Shown here: piece by piece, positions 35,948 through 45,440 of the stretch
Layout: every line of letters begins with the position of its first letter
Numbering within the stretch: position 1 is the stretch's first letter
Source: Sulfurimicrobium lacus
GTDB lineage: Bacteria; Pseudomonadota; Gammaproteobacteria; Burkholderiales; Sulfuricellaceae
Length of the DNA: 64,000 bases
Assembly (NCBI RefSeq): GCF_011764585.1
Contig: NZ_AP022853.1
Coordinates: 975,501 to 1,039,500, forward strand
Direction: 5' to 3'
The notes under the pieces: model-generated
Databases searched by the model: none
Seen by the model: only the letters and a program-made list of their open reading frames with translations
Told to the model about the DNA's origin: nothing
Position numbers and translations under genes: made by a program

Positions 35948-36573
35948 CAGGCCTCGCATGGGATAAATGGCTGCGCCGTTCCCTGATCTGCGGCGTTCTC
36001 ATGGTGCTGGTATGGTCCGGTTGGCATCCGAAGGATGTTTTTACCTGGTTTCTCGAAGTGGCGCCGGTGCTGGTCGGGCTGCCGCTGCTGGTGCTGACCT
36101 TCCGCCGCTTCCCCCTCACGTCCCTGGCTTACGCGCTGCTGGCGCTTCACGCCGTCATCCTGATGGTGGGCGGGCATTACATCTATGCCGAAATGCCCGT
36201 GTTCAACTGGCTGCGCGATACCTTCGAGCTGTCGCGCAACCATTACGACCGCGTCGGGCATGTCGCGCAGGGCTTCGTGCCGGCCATCGTGGCGCGCGAA
36301 ATCCTGCTGCGCCGTTCTCCCTTGCGGCCGGGCAAATGGCTATTTTTCCTGGTGAGCTGCGTGTGCCTGGCGATCAGCGCCTGTTACGAATTCATCGAGT
36401 GGTGGGTGGCACTCGCTTCCGGCGACGAGGCGGTGGCCTTCCTCGCCACCCAGGGCGATGTCTGGGATACCCAGTGGGACATGTTCCTCGCGCTGTGCGG
36501 CGCGCTGGCTTCGCAATTGCTGCTGGCGCGTCTGCATGACCGGCAGCTGGCCGCATTGGGACAGAAATGCTGA
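35938..36573 (+). CDS. DUF2238 (YjdF-like) inner-membrane protein
   Basis: 211 aa, starting at GTG 35938 (GTG 35944 also possible). It has about five to six transmembrane helices, including SLICGVLMVLVWSGWH and LVGLPLLVLTFRRFPLTSL. The family signature HYIYAEMPVFNWL, YDRVGHVAQGFVPAI and SACYEFIEWW is clear. The function is unknown. It overlaps pldA and the next membrane protein, so the three genes form one operon. Confidence 0.88.
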   Translation: MAVTGLAWDKWLRRSLICGVLMVLVWSGWHPKDVFTWFLEVAPVLVGLPLLVLTFRRFPLTSLAYALLALHAVILMVGGHYIYAEMPVFNWLRDTFELSRNHYDRVGHVAQGFVPAIVAREILLRRSPLRPGKWLFFLVSCVCLAISACYEFIEWWVALASGDEAVAFLATQGDVWDTQWDMFLALCGALASQLLLARLHDRQLAALGQKC

Positions 36574-37796
36574 ACGTCATCTGGATCGGCTTTTTTCTCG
36601 TTGCCTTCGCCATCGGGCTGGTCAAGCTGGTGCTGTTCGGCGAGGCCGACGTGTTCCCGCTGATGATGAAGGCGACCTTCGATTCGGCCAGGACCGGTTT
36701 CGAGATCGCGCTGGGGCTGACCGGCGTGATGACGCTGTGGTTGGGTGTGATGAAAATCGGCGAGAAGGCCGGCTTCCTCGCGCTGCTCACGCGTCTGCTG
36801 GCGCCCCTGTTCCGCCGCCTCATGCCTGATGTGCCGCCCGACCACCCGGCGCTCGGCGCGATCACCATGAACATGGCGGCCAACATGCTGGGGCTGGACA
36901 ACGCCGCTACCCCGATGGGACTCAAGGCGATGCGCGAGCTGCAGACCCTCAATCCCACGCCCGACACCGCCAGCAACGCGCAGATCCTGTTTCTGGTGAT
37001 CAACGCTTCTTCCGTCACCCTGCTGCCGGTGACCATCTTCACCTACCGTGCCCAGCTTGGCGCGGCCGACCCGACCGACGTGTTCATCCCCATCCTGCTG
37101 GCGACCTATTGCTCCACCCTGGTGGGGCTGCTGGCGGTGGCTGCGTACCAGAAGATCAATCTGTTCGACCGTGTGGTGCTCGCCTATCTGGGCGGAATTA
37201 CAGCGGTAGTGGCGGGTCTCGTGGCCTATTTCGCGCGCCTCGATGCGGCGGCGATGCAGGCGCAGTCGGCGTTCCTCAGCAATTTCCTGCTGTTCGGCCT
37301 GCTCATCGCCTTCCTGGTCGGCGCCGTGGTGAAAAGGGTCAACGCCTACGAGGCGTTCATCGAAGGGGCGAAGGAGGGCTTTCACATCGCGGTGGGCATC
37401 ATTCCCTACCTCGTGGCGATGCTGGTGGCGATCGGCGTGTTCCGCGCCAGCGGCGGGCTGGAGGCGGTGATGGGCGGGATTCGCGCGCTGGTGCAGTGGC
37501 TCGGCATGGACACGCGCTTCGTCGACGGCCTGCCCACCGCGCTGATGAAGCCGCTCTCCGGCAGCGGATCGCGCGCCATGATGATCGAAACCATGAAGGT
37601 TTCCGGTGCCGACTCCTTCGCCGGCCGCCTGGCTTCCATCATCCAGGGCAGCACCGAAACCACGTTCTACGTGCTGGCGGTGTACTTCGGTTCGGTGGGC
37701 ATCCAGCGCGTGCGTCACGCCGTCACTTGCGGCTTGCTGGCAGACCTGGGTGGCTTCGTCGCTGCCGTGGCCGCGGCCTATTTCTTCTTCGGCTGA
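36567..37796 (+). CDS. SpmA-SpmB-like fused nucleoside-recognition membrane protein
   Basis: 409 aa, about ten transmembrane helices. Two Gate (nucleoside-recognition) domains are joined: the first with MNMAANMLGLDNAATPMGLKAM, as in spore maturation protein A, the second with GIIPYLVAMLVAIGVFRASGG and STETTFYVLAVYFGSVGI, as in protein B. The fusion is common in non-spore-forming proteobacteria; the transported substrate is unknown. It starts inside the end of the DUF2238 gene. Confidence 0.9.
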   Translation: MLNVIWIGFFLVAFAIGLVKLVLFGEADVFPLMMKATFDSARTGFEIALGLTGVMTLWLGVMKIGEKAGFLALLTRLLAPLFRRLMPDVPPDHPALGAITMNMAANMLGLDNAATPMGLKAMRELQTLNPTPDTASNAQILFLVINASSVTLLPVTIFTYRAQLGAADPTDVFIPILLATYCSTLVGLLAVAAYQKINLFDRVVLAYLGGITAVVAGLVAYFARLDAAAMQAQSAFLSNFLLFGLLIAFLVGAVVKRVNAYEAFIEGAKEGFHIAVGIIPYLVAMLVAIGVFRASGGLEAVMGGIRALVQWLGMDTRFVDGLPTALMKPLSGSGSRAMMIETMKVSGADSFAGRLASIIQGSTETTFYVLAVYFGSVGIQRVRHAVTCGLLADLGGFVAAVAAAYFFFG

Positions 37797-37816
37797 AGCT
37801 CAGGGTATCCCCGGCC

Positions 37817-40243
37817 TCAGAACAGTTTGGTCTGCGGCTGCTTGTCGCCCTTTTCCATGAACTGTTCAAGCGCTTCATGCGACAGGGCCGGGGTGCACAG
37901 GTATCCCTGGAACTCGTCGCATCCGGCGCTGACCAGGAAATGGCGCTGCAATTCGGTTTCGACCCCTTCGGCAATGACACACAGCTTGAGCGCCTGGGCC
38001 AGGTTGATGATAGCTCTGACGATCGCGGTGTCGCTGTCGCTGTCGGGTAGTTCCGAGATGAAGGAACGGTCGATTTTCAGCTTGTGTATGGGGAAGCGTT
38101 TCAGGTAGCTGAGGCTGGAATAGCCCGTGCCGAAGTCGTCGATTGCCAGTTTTACCCCCAGTTCGGCAAGCGCGCCGAGACGTTTGAGCGCCTCGTCGGC
38201 GTCGCGCACCAGGATCGATTCGGTCAGTTCCAGTTCCAGCCGGTCCGGGGGCAACCCGGCGGCACTTAAAGCATCTGCCACGCTGGCGACGAAATTCGCC
38301 TGCTGGAACTGCAGCGCCGAGACGTTGACGGCCATGACCAGTTGCCGGCCTTGCGCATGCCACAGCGCCGCCTGTTGTACGGCATGCGTCAGCACCCAGT
38401 TGCCGATCGCGACGATCACGCCGGTTTCTTCGGCCACGGGGATGAACTGCGCCGGGGAAATCTGCCCCAGGTCCTTGTCGTGCCAGCGGATCAGAGCTTC
38501 CACGCCGATCACATCGCCGCTGGCAAGGTCGACCTGCGGCTGGTAATGCAGCTGGAAATCGCCGTGTTCCAGGGCAAGGCGCATGGCGTGATCGAGCTTC
38601 ATGCGCGACAGCAGGTCGATGTTCATCTGGCGCTGGTAGAAACGGAAATCCGAGCGGCCCCGTTCCTTGACGTGGTACATGGCGCTGTCCGAGTTCTTGA
38701 TCAGGTCGTCGATGGTGACGCCGTCGTCCGGATACAGCGCGATGCCGATGCTGCATGTCACCGTGAAGTTGATTTCGTCCAGCGTGAACGGCCTGGCCAG
38801 CGCTTCCAGCACGCGTCGTGCGGTGGATTCTGCGCCGCGCGCATCGGTCTGGGTGAGCAGCAGGACGAATTCGTCGCCTCCCAGGCGGGAGGCCATGTCA
38901 ACCTGGCGCAGGCAGTTTTTCAGGCGCTCCGCCACTTCGATCAGCACGCGGTCGCCGAACATGTGGCCGAGCGAGTCGTTGATCTGCTTGAAATGGTCCA
39001 GATCGAGGAACAATACGGCGAACGAGCTGCCTTCGCGCTTGGCGTAACCGAGCGCGAGTTCCATCCGTTCCGCCAGCATGAGGCGGTTCGGCAGGCCGGT
39101 GAGGGTGTCGTTGTAGGCCAACTCTTCGATTCTTTGCTTGGCCGCAAGCGATTCGGTCAGGTCCTTGAAAAAGCCGATGTAGTGCAGCGTGTTGCCGTTC
39201 TCGTCCTGCACGCGCACCATCGAAACCAGGCAGGGGTTGGATTTGCCATCCTTGCAGCGGTGCCAGACTTCGCCTTCCCATACGCCCTCCACGCCCAGAT
39301 GTTCTATCATCTGCTCGGGAAAGGCGTTGTTGCCGAGATCGTAGATGAAATCCCCCGGGGAGTGTCCCAACACTTCCTTCTGCGCATAGCCGGTCAGGCG
39401 TTCGCAGCTCGGGTTGGCGGAGATGATGCGATATTCGGCATCGGTGACGAATATCGCGTCCAGGCTGGCTTCGAAGACCTTGGATGCAAGTTGCAGCCGG
39501 TTCTCGTCGGCCAGGCGCTGGGTGATGTCGCGATAGGAGAAAACGCGGCCTATCGGCCGGCCGCGCGCGTATTGCGGCAGGGTAACCCGCTCCAGCACGC
39601 GCCCGGAACGCAACAGGAGAATGTCGGTCGCTTCGAGCAGGGGCGTGCGGTTGATGATGCCGAGCCGTTCCGCGTAGTACTCGGAGTCGAGCATGTGCTG
39701 GTTCATCCAGGCGTAGACGCCCTGGTCGTCGCGCTGCGTCAGCAAGTTGTCCGGCAGGTCCCAGAGCTCGGCAAAACGGTTGTTGTAGCCGCGGATCGCG
39801 CCTTCCATGTTGGCCACCAGAATCCCGTCGGCAGTGGATTCCAGGGTGGCGCGCAACTCGGCGATGAGTTCTTCCAGCTCGTTTTCCACACGGCGCTGTT
39901 CCGACTTGTCGCGTATAGAGGCGATGTAGAGCGGGCCGTCCTGTCCGAGCTGGACGCGGGTGACACGCCGGTCGACCTGGACGGTCGTGCCATCCCGGCG
40001 CAGCAGCAGGGTTTCTGAATAGATATGGTCGGTCAGCCCGGCGGCGACGTCTTCCCAGAAAAACACGTCTTCCGGCGTGGTCGCCAGATCGATCACCGGG
40101 GTGCCGATCAGCGAGTCGGGCGCGACGCCGAGGAGGGTTTCCGCCGCGCGGTTTGCAGCTACGATGCGCAAGTCGATGGGGTCGACCAGCCAAACTGCCT
40201 CAAGCATGCCTTCGATGAGCGGCAGCCAGCTCGGCTGCTTCAT
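37817..40243 (-). CDS. PAS-PAS-GGDEF-EAL c-di-GMP enzyme
   Basis: 808 aa from the ATG at 40243, which shares an ATGA overlap with the HD-GYP gene. PAS/PAC domains (MLEAVWLVDPIDLRIVAANRAAETLL and further copies to about residue 380) precede GGDEF (intact RLGGDEF) and EAL (GVEALIRW, LELTES, DDFGTGYSSL). Both catalytic motifs are intact, and bifunctionality is possible. No membrane helix is seen. It is coupled to an HD-GYP phosphodiesterase, so the operon likely sets local c-di-GMP levels. Confidence 0.94.
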   Translation of the reverse strand: MKQPSWLPLIEGMLEAVWLVDPIDLRIVAANRAAETLLGVAPDSLIGTPVIDLATTPEDVFFWEDVAAGLTDHIYSETLLLRRDGTTVQVDRRVTRVQLGQDGPLYIASIRDKSEQRRVENELEELIAELRATLESTADGILVANMEGAIRGYNNRFAELWDLPDNLLTQRDDQGVYAWMNQHMLDSEYYAERLGIINRTPLLEATDILLLRSGRVLERVTLPQYARGRPIGRVFSYRDITQRLADENRLQLASKVFEASLDAIFVTDAEYRIISANPSCERLTGYAQKEVLGHSPGDFIYDLGNNAFPEQMIEHLGVEGVWEGEVWHRCKDGKSNPCLVSMVRVQDENGNTLHYIGFFKDLTESLAAKQRIEELAYNDTLTGLPNRLMLAERMELALGYAKREGSSFAVLFLDLDHFKQINDSLGHMFGDRVLIEVAERLKNCLRQVDMASRLGGDEFVLLLTQTDARGAESTARRVLEALARPFTLDEINFTVTCSIGIALYPDDGVTIDDLIKNSDSAMYHVKERGRSDFRFYQRQMNIDLLSRMKLDHAMRLALEHGDFQLHYQPQVDLASGDVIGVEALIRWHDKDLGQISPAQFIPVAEETGVIVAIGNWVLTHAVQQAALWHAQGRQLVMAVNVSALQFQQANFVASVADALSAAGLPPDRLELELTESILVRDADEALKRLGALAELGVKLAIDDFGTGYSSLSYLKRFPIHKLKIDRSFISELPDSDSDTAIVRAIINLAQALKLCVIAEGVETELQRHFLVSAGCDEFQGYLCTPALSHEALEQFMEKGDKQPQTKLF

Positions 40244-41589
40244 TGTCCGGCGCCCTCCGCGGCGGTCTCGCGCGCCCGCTCGAAGAAATAGCACATGCGT
40301 TTGCGCGGCGAAAGATAGTCGAATGCCGCCTTGGTCAGTTGCAGCGGCTTGAGGCTGCGACGTATCCCCACTTCCAGTTCGTTTTCAAGGTCGATGACCA
40401 GGGCTTCGTCCGGCGGCACATGGGGGTCATGCACCACCACGCTCGGCTTGAGCGGACGCGCCGAATTCACCGAAACCACCAAGGCGAAGCGGTCGTCCGT
40501 CAGCTGCACCACCGAGCCGGGCGGATATACGCCCATCATGCGCACGAACAGCGACATGGTGGCGGAGTGAAAGAGCGGCCTTTTCTGCGCGAACATGAAC
40601 GAAAGCGCCTCGTGCGGGGTGACTGCCAGCACCGGATTGCCGGGGTTGCACAGGTTGTCGTAATGGTTGACGAGCGAAACGATGCGTGCGGGAACAGACA
40701 TCTTTTCCGCGTTGATGTGCCGCGGATAGCCGCTGCCGTTGGCGTACTCGTGGTGCTGTCCGATCGCCAGGATCGCCCCGGTGGACAAGCGCATCTTGCG
40801 CGCCAGGTCGACGCCGTGGGCGACGTGTTCCTGGTAGATCTGCCGCTCCGCCGCCACGAAGTGCTCGTCGTTCCAGCGCAGCCGGTCGGGCAAATCGATC
40901 TTGCCGATGTCGTGCAGCAGCGCGCCCATGCCGAGGTCGAGCAGGTCCTGTTCGCCCAGGCCGCTGGCCTTGCCGAGCAGCAGGGAGATGATGGTGACGT
41001 TGATCGAGTGGAGCGAGGTTTTTTCCCCCGCTTTTTCCGATAGCAGGCGGATGCAGGCGTCCTGCTCGCCGAGAATTTCTCCCACGAAGCCCTTGATCAT
41101 GGCCTCGGACTGTTCGCGCGATACTTCAGGCTTGGAATAGACGGATTCCATCACCTGCTTGTAGGTTTGGGTCGCCTGTGTGAATTGCCGTTCGCAGATT
41201 TGCAGGCTCGCGCGCTGGCTGGCGAGGAGCTCGCGGCGCTGGATTTTTGCCGCCAGATCCAGCGACTCCTCGGTCGCGGCAGCCGCTTCGGCCGGTTCGA
41301 CGCGATCAGGGTGTTCGGCATCACCAGCGTTTCCGGCAGCGCCAGCGTGCCCGGCGCGAGCGGCAGCGCCAGGTGCTGCCGGCGAGGGCTCCAGGCCGGG
41401 ATCGCTCTTGTCCGGCGAATAGCGGATGCGTTCGAGACCCAGCGAACGAATGGTGTCGATTTGCTCTTGGGAAGTGATCTTGAAGCTGCTCAGGGAAAAA
41501 GGGTGATCCATCCATCCCAGGTCGAGATGGATATACAGCCCCACGCGCAAGCGGGAAACTTCAATCAGGAGCGTCTGGCTATCGGCCAT
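40240..41589 (-). CDS. HD-GYP phosphodiesterase with DUF3391 N-terminus
   Basis: 449 aa. The N-terminal EVSRLRVGLYIHLDLGWMDHPF is a DUF3391 segment. A proline- and alanine-rich linker (about residues 70-105) follows. The HD domain has LLHDIGKIDLP and the HHEYANGSGYP motif with GYP intact. HD-GYP enzymes cleave c-di-GMP to GMP. The linker is repeat-rich (AAPGAAARAGHAGAAGNAGD). It is the first gene of a two-gene operon with the GGDEF-EAL protein. Confidence 0.93.
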   Translation of the reverse strand: MADSQTLLIEVSRLRVGLYIHLDLGWMDHPFSLSSFKITSQEQIDTIRSLGLERIRYSPDKSDPGLEPSPAAPGAAARAGHAGAAGNAGDAEHPDRVEPAEAAAATEESLDLAAKIQRRELLASQRASLQICERQFTQATQTYKQVMESVYSKPEVSREQSEAMIKGFVGEILGEQDACIRLLSEKAGEKTSLHSINVTIISLLLGKASGLGEQDLLDLGMGALLHDIGKIDLPDRLRWNDEHFVAAERQIYQEHVAHGVDLARKMRLSTGAILAIGQHHEYANGSGYPRHINAEKMSVPARIVSLVNHYDNLCNPGNPVLAVTPHEALSFMFAQKRPLFHSATMSLFVRMMGVYPPGSVVQLTDDRFALVVSVNSARPLKPSVVVHDPHVPPDEALVIDLENELEVGIRRSLKPLQLTKAAFDYLSPRKRMCYFFERARETAAEGAGQ

Positions 41590-41659
41590 TTTTAACTTGA
41601 TCAGGGTTCATCGGCGCAGTTTACCTCAGGGAATTACTTAACAGGATATGCAATTCTAC

Positions 41660-44335
41660 TTATATTGCCGCTTTACGCAGCCGTTTTTCCACTCCGATTG
41701 TCAGGTAGATCATTGCGCTCGTTGCGATGATGCGCCCCCAGGCCCATCCGTCGATGGGTGCGGAGCCGAACCAGTGGTTCATCGCCGGCAGGTAGGTGAA
41801 CAGCAGTTGCAGCGCGATCATCGCGCTCACCCCGCCTACCACCCACAGGTTGGAAAATACGCCGAGGGTGAGGATGGATTCGCTCATCGAGCGGCAGTTC
41901 AAGAGGTAAAAAATCTCGCCGAACACGAACACGTTGGCAGCCACGGTGCGAGCATAGGCAAGCGAGTGGCCATGCTTCAGCTCCCACATGAACAGCCCGA
42001 AAGAGCCGGCCAGGAGCAGCGCGCTGACGATGCCGATGCGCCACATGATGGCCGGCGTGAGGAGGGGCAGGGAAGGGGGGCGCGGCGGGCGGTTCATGAT
42101 GCCTTTTTCGATGGGTTCGAAGGCCAGGGTCAGCCCCAGCAGCACCGCCGTGGTCATGTTGATCCACAAAATCTGCACCGGCAGGATGGGCAGGGCGGTG
42201 CCGAGCACGATGGCAGCGGTGATGACCAGGCCCTCGCCGAAGTTGGTGGGCAGGGTCCAGACGATGAATTTGGTGAGGTTGTCGAAAACCCCGCGTCCTT
42301 CTTCCACCGCAGCTTCGATGGAGGCGAAATTGTCGTCGGTGAGTACCATCGCGGCGGCTTCCTTGGCCACCTCGGTGCCGGTGATGCCCATCGCCACGCC
42401 GATATCCGCCTGTTTCAGTGCCGGGGCGTCGTTGACGCCGTCGCCGGTCATCGCCACCACCTGGCCGCCGGCCTGCAGCGCTTTCACCAGGCGCAGTTTC
42501 TGCTCCGGCTCGACGCGGGCGAAGACCTGGGTGTCGCATGCGACCCGGATCAGTTCGGCATCGCCGATGTTCTCCAGTTCGCGCCCGCTCAGCACGGCGA
42601 TGGGCCTGCCGTCGTTGAGGGCGATGGCATGGGCGATGGCAGAGGCGGTGATGGCATGGTCGCCGGTAATCATTTTCACGGCGATGCCGGCACGGTGACA
42701 GGCTTTGATGGCGCTCACCGCTTCGGGGCGAGGCGGGTCGATCATGCCCTGCAGGCCGAGGAATACCATGTTTTCGGCGAGGTGCTCGTGTCCCAGCATG
42801 TCCTGCAACCCCTCCGGTGTTTTGTAGGCCAGAGCCAGCACGCGCAGCCCCTGTTCGGCCATGCCGACGGCGCTGAGCTCGATCGCGCCGGTGTCGAGCG
42901 GAATGATCTGACCTTGCGGGCCGAGCATGGCAACGCAGCGTTCCAGCACTTTTTCCACTGCCCCCTTGAGGTAGATCGTGCCGTCGCTGTGCAGCGTCGC
43001 CATGTACTGGTGGCGCGCTTCGAACGGCACGGCGTCGCGGCGCATGCGCCGGGCATGTTCTTCCTGCGCATTCAGCCCGGCTTTCAGCGCCGCCACGATC
43101 AAGGCGCCCTCGGTAGGGTCGCCGCCGACCTGCCAGGCGCCTTGCTTGTGCTCCAGGCTGGCATCGTTGCACAACAGGCCGGCCAGCAGGCATTCGCGCA
43201 ACGCGCCCACAATCTCGGCAGGCGTGCCGTCGCGCGTGATTTCCCCGTGCGGCGCGTAGCCCACGCCGCTGACCGCAAACGCTTCTCCACCGGCGAAAAT
43301 CCGCTGCACCGTCATCTGGTTCTGGGTCAGGGTGCCGGTCTTGTCGGAACAGATCACGGTGGTGCTGCCCAGGGTTTCCACCGCTGGCAACTTGCGGATG
43401 ATGGCGCGGCGGCGGGCCATGCGCGATACGCCGATGGCCAGGGTGACGGTGACCGCCGCCGGCAGCCCTTCCGGGATCGCCCCCACCGCCAGCGCTACCG
43501 CCGCCATGAACATGTCGAATGCGGTTTCGCCGCGCGCCAGGCCGAGCGCGACGGTAAATGCCGCCAGGCCGAGGATGGCATAGAGCAGAATTTTGCTGAA
43601 GCGCTCGATCTTGCGCGTGAGCGGGGTGGAAAGGACGTCCACTGCCGCGATCAGGCGCGAGATGCGCCCGGTTTCGGTGGCGTCGCCGATCGCCACCACG
43701 ATACCGCTGCCCTGACCGGTGGTGACCAGCGCGCCGGCATAGGCCATGTTGGCGCGGTCGGCGAGCAGGGTGTCCAGGTCCAATACGTCGGTGTGTTTCG
43801 TCGCCGGCAGCGATTCGCCAGTCAGCATGGACTCGTCGACCGTCAGTTCGCGGGTTTTAAGCAGGCGCAGGTCGGCCGGTACCTTGTCGCCCGCCGCCAG
43901 CAGCACCATGTCTCCCGGCACCAGTTGTTCAGAGGGGATGCCGAGCCTGCGTCCGTCGCGCCATACCATGGAGTTGGTGGAGATGATCCGGGTCAGGGCG
44001 GAGATGGCGTTTTCCGCCTTGCTTTCCTGAATGAAGCCGACCACCGCGTTGACCAGCACCACGCCGAAAATTACGCTGGAATCCACCCACTCCTGCAGGG
44101 CGGCAGTGATGGCGGCGGAGGCCAGCAAAATATAGATCAGGGGCTGATGAAATTGCAGCAGGAAGCGCAGCAGCGGGCCCCGGCCGGGCTTGGGCGTTAG
44201 GCTGTTGGGACCGAACCGTTCCTGGCGCCTGGAGGCTTCCGCCTGCGACAGGCCGAGCTCGGCATCGCTCTCCAGCAGCGTCGCGGCTTCCTCTCCCGGC
44301 ACATGGTGCCAGGGTTTTTGCAGCAGGGTTTGCAT
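41660..44335 (-). CDS. Cation-transporting P-type ATPase (Ca2+/P2-like)
   Basis: 891 aa, full length. It has the N-terminal cation-ATPase domain (LLQKPWHHVPGEEAATLLES) and LTGES in the actuator domain. The phosphorylation site is CSDKTGTLT and the hinge TGDGVNDAPALK. PEGLP in TM4 (VGAIPEGLPAAVTV) is the ion-binding motif of P2-type pumps. Ten transmembrane helices are expected, the last ones in FGLFMWELKHGH. It exports a cation, likely Ca2+ or Mn2+, or Na+/K+. It is divergent from the phosphoribulokinase gene. Confidence 0.93.
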   Translation of the reverse strand: MQTLLQKPWHHVPGEEAATLLESDAELGLSQAEASRRQERFGPNSLTPKPGRGPLLRFLLQFHQPLIYILLASAAITAALQEWVDSSVIFGVVLVNAVVGFIQESKAENAISALTRIISTNSMVWRDGRRLGIPSEQLVPGDMVLLAAGDKVPADLRLLKTRELTVDESMLTGESLPATKHTDVLDLDTLLADRANMAYAGALVTTGQGSGIVVAIGDATETGRISRLIAAVDVLSTPLTRKIERFSKILLYAILGLAAFTVALGLARGETAFDMFMAAVALAVGAIPEGLPAAVTVTLAIGVSRMARRRAIIRKLPAVETLGSTTVICSDKTGTLTQNQMTVQRIFAGGEAFAVSGVGYAPHGEITRDGTPAEIVGALRECLLAGLLCNDASLEHKQGAWQVGGDPTEGALIVAALKAGLNAQEEHARRMRRDAVPFEARHQYMATLHSDGTIYLKGAVEKVLERCVAMLGPQGQIIPLDTGAIELSAVGMAEQGLRVLALAYKTPEGLQDMLGHEHLAENMVFLGLQGMIDPPRPEAVSAIKACHRAGIAVKMITGDHAITASAIAHAIALNDGRPIAVLSGRELENIGDAELIRVACDTQVFARVEPEQKLRLVKALQAGGQVVAMTGDGVNDAPALKQADIGVAMGITGTEVAKEAAAMVLTDDNFASIEAAVEEGRGVFDNLTKFIVWTLPTNFGEGLVITAAIVLGTALPILPVQILWINMTTAVLLGLTLAFEPIEKGIMNRPPRPPSLPLLTPAIMWRIGIVSALLLAGSFGLFMWELKHGHSLAYARTVAANVFVFGEIFYLLNCRSMSESILTLGVFSNLWVVGGVSAMIALQLLFTYLPAMNHWFGSAPIDGWAWGRIIATSAMIYLTIGVEKRLRKAAI

Positions 44336-44527
44336 TTACGATCGCCTCTTAAATGCGCAACGGATTTCATTATAAAGCGAACCACGGATCGGGTTTCATG
44401 GCAGATTCAGATTACAGGATTGCGAGCCTATTTGCCCGCTGACCGCCAAACGTGCAAAAATGTTCCATCAACAGCCCCGCAGGGAAAGTTTTCCTTGGTC
44501 CCGGCTGTAACCACTGTGGGGTGCTGC

Positions 44528-45394
44528 ATGTCCAAGAAACACCCGATCATCGCTGTCACCGGCTCTTCCGGTGCAGGCGCGGAGCCGGTCATGACCGCCT
44601 TCACGCACCTGTTCTGGCGGCAAAAGGTCAAGCCGGTCGTGGTTCAGGGGGATGGTTTCCATCGATACAACCGCGAGGAGATGAAGGCGGCGGTCGCGCT
44701 TGCCGCGAGCCGTGGTCATGCGCTAACCCACTACGGGCCGGAAGGCAATCTGCTGGAAAAGCTGGAAGCGACGTTCCGCGAATATGGCGAAAGCGGCTCG
44801 GGGGAACACCGGCAATACCTTCACTGCACCGCCGACGCGTCACAATACCACCAGGATCCGGGTACCTTCACGCCTTGGGAGTCTTTTCCGAAGGAAACGG
44901 ATCTGCTGTTCTACCAGGGCCTGCATGGCGGGTTCGTCTCGCCCGAACTCGACATCGCCCGGCACGTGGACCTGCTGATCGGCGTCACGCCCATCGTCAA
45001 CCTGGAGTGGATACAGAAAATCAATCGCGACGCCTGCGAACGGGGCTATTCGCGCGAGGCGATCATGCACTCCATCCTGGAACGCATGCCCGACTACGTG
45101 AACCACATTACGCCGCAGTTCTCGCGCACCCACATCAATTTCCAGCGCGTGCCGGTGGTGGATACCTCCAACCCGTTCATCGCCCGGGACGTGCCGAATC
45201 TCGACGAGAGCTTCATGGTGATCCGCTTCCGCTCACCCAAGGGCGTGGATTTCCCTTACCTGCAGCGCATGATCAAGGATTCCTTCATGTCGCGCCCCAA
45301 CGCCATCGTCCTGCCGGCCGGCAAGGCCATGCTGGCGATGGAAATCATCTTCCTGCCGATGCTGGACGAGCTGATGAAGAAGCGGCACGGCTGA
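44528..45394 (+). CDS. prk: Phosphoribulokinase (class I) with altered P-loop
   Basis: 288 aa. It makes ribulose-1,5-bisphosphate from ribulose-5-phosphate and ATP, a Calvin-cycle step. Family segments are plain: QGDGFHRYNR, DLLFYQGLHGG, VNLEWIQKINRD, QFSRTHINFQRVP and VDTSNPFIARDVP. The P-loop reads GSSGAGAEP (residues 12-20), where family members typically have GSSGAG followed by T/S-T-T, so the hydroxyl residue that binds Mg-ATP seems replaced. Activity is therefore uncertain. The frame is open upstream to 44303, but MSKKHPIIAVTG is the standard start. No RuBisCO is in the window. Confidence 0.88.
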   Translation: MSKKHPIIAVTGSSGAGAEPVMTAFTHLFWRQKVKPVVVQGDGFHRYNREEMKAAVALAASRGHALTHYGPEGNLLEKLEATFREYGESGSGEHRQYLHCTADASQYHQDPGTFTPWESFPKETDLLFYQGLHGGFVSPELDIARHVDLLIGVTPIVNLEWIQKINRDACERGYSREAIMHSILERMPDYVNHITPQFSRTHINFQRVPVVDTSNPFIARDVPNLDESFMVIRFRSPKGVDFPYLQRMIKDSFMSRPNAIVLPAGKAMLAMEIIFLPMLDELMKKRHG

Positions 45395-45404
45395 GCATCA
45401 AACC

Positions 45405-45428
45405 GGGGAAAGCGCAACCGGCTTCCCC
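45405..45428. terminator. Imperfect hairpin between convergent prk and gltX
   Basis: GGGGAAAGC and GCTTCCCC pair with one bulged A, between the stops of the two convergent genes. A CTTGTCC follows on the plus strand. It is a weak but plausible shared terminator. Confidence 0.4.
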
Positions 45429-45440
45429 CTTGTCCAATAC

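Noticed and set aside
41648..44200. 850-codon plus-strand frame opposite the P-type ATPase
   Set aside because: The minus strand carries DKTGTLT, TGES and GDGVNDAP; the plus-strand reading has no motifs.
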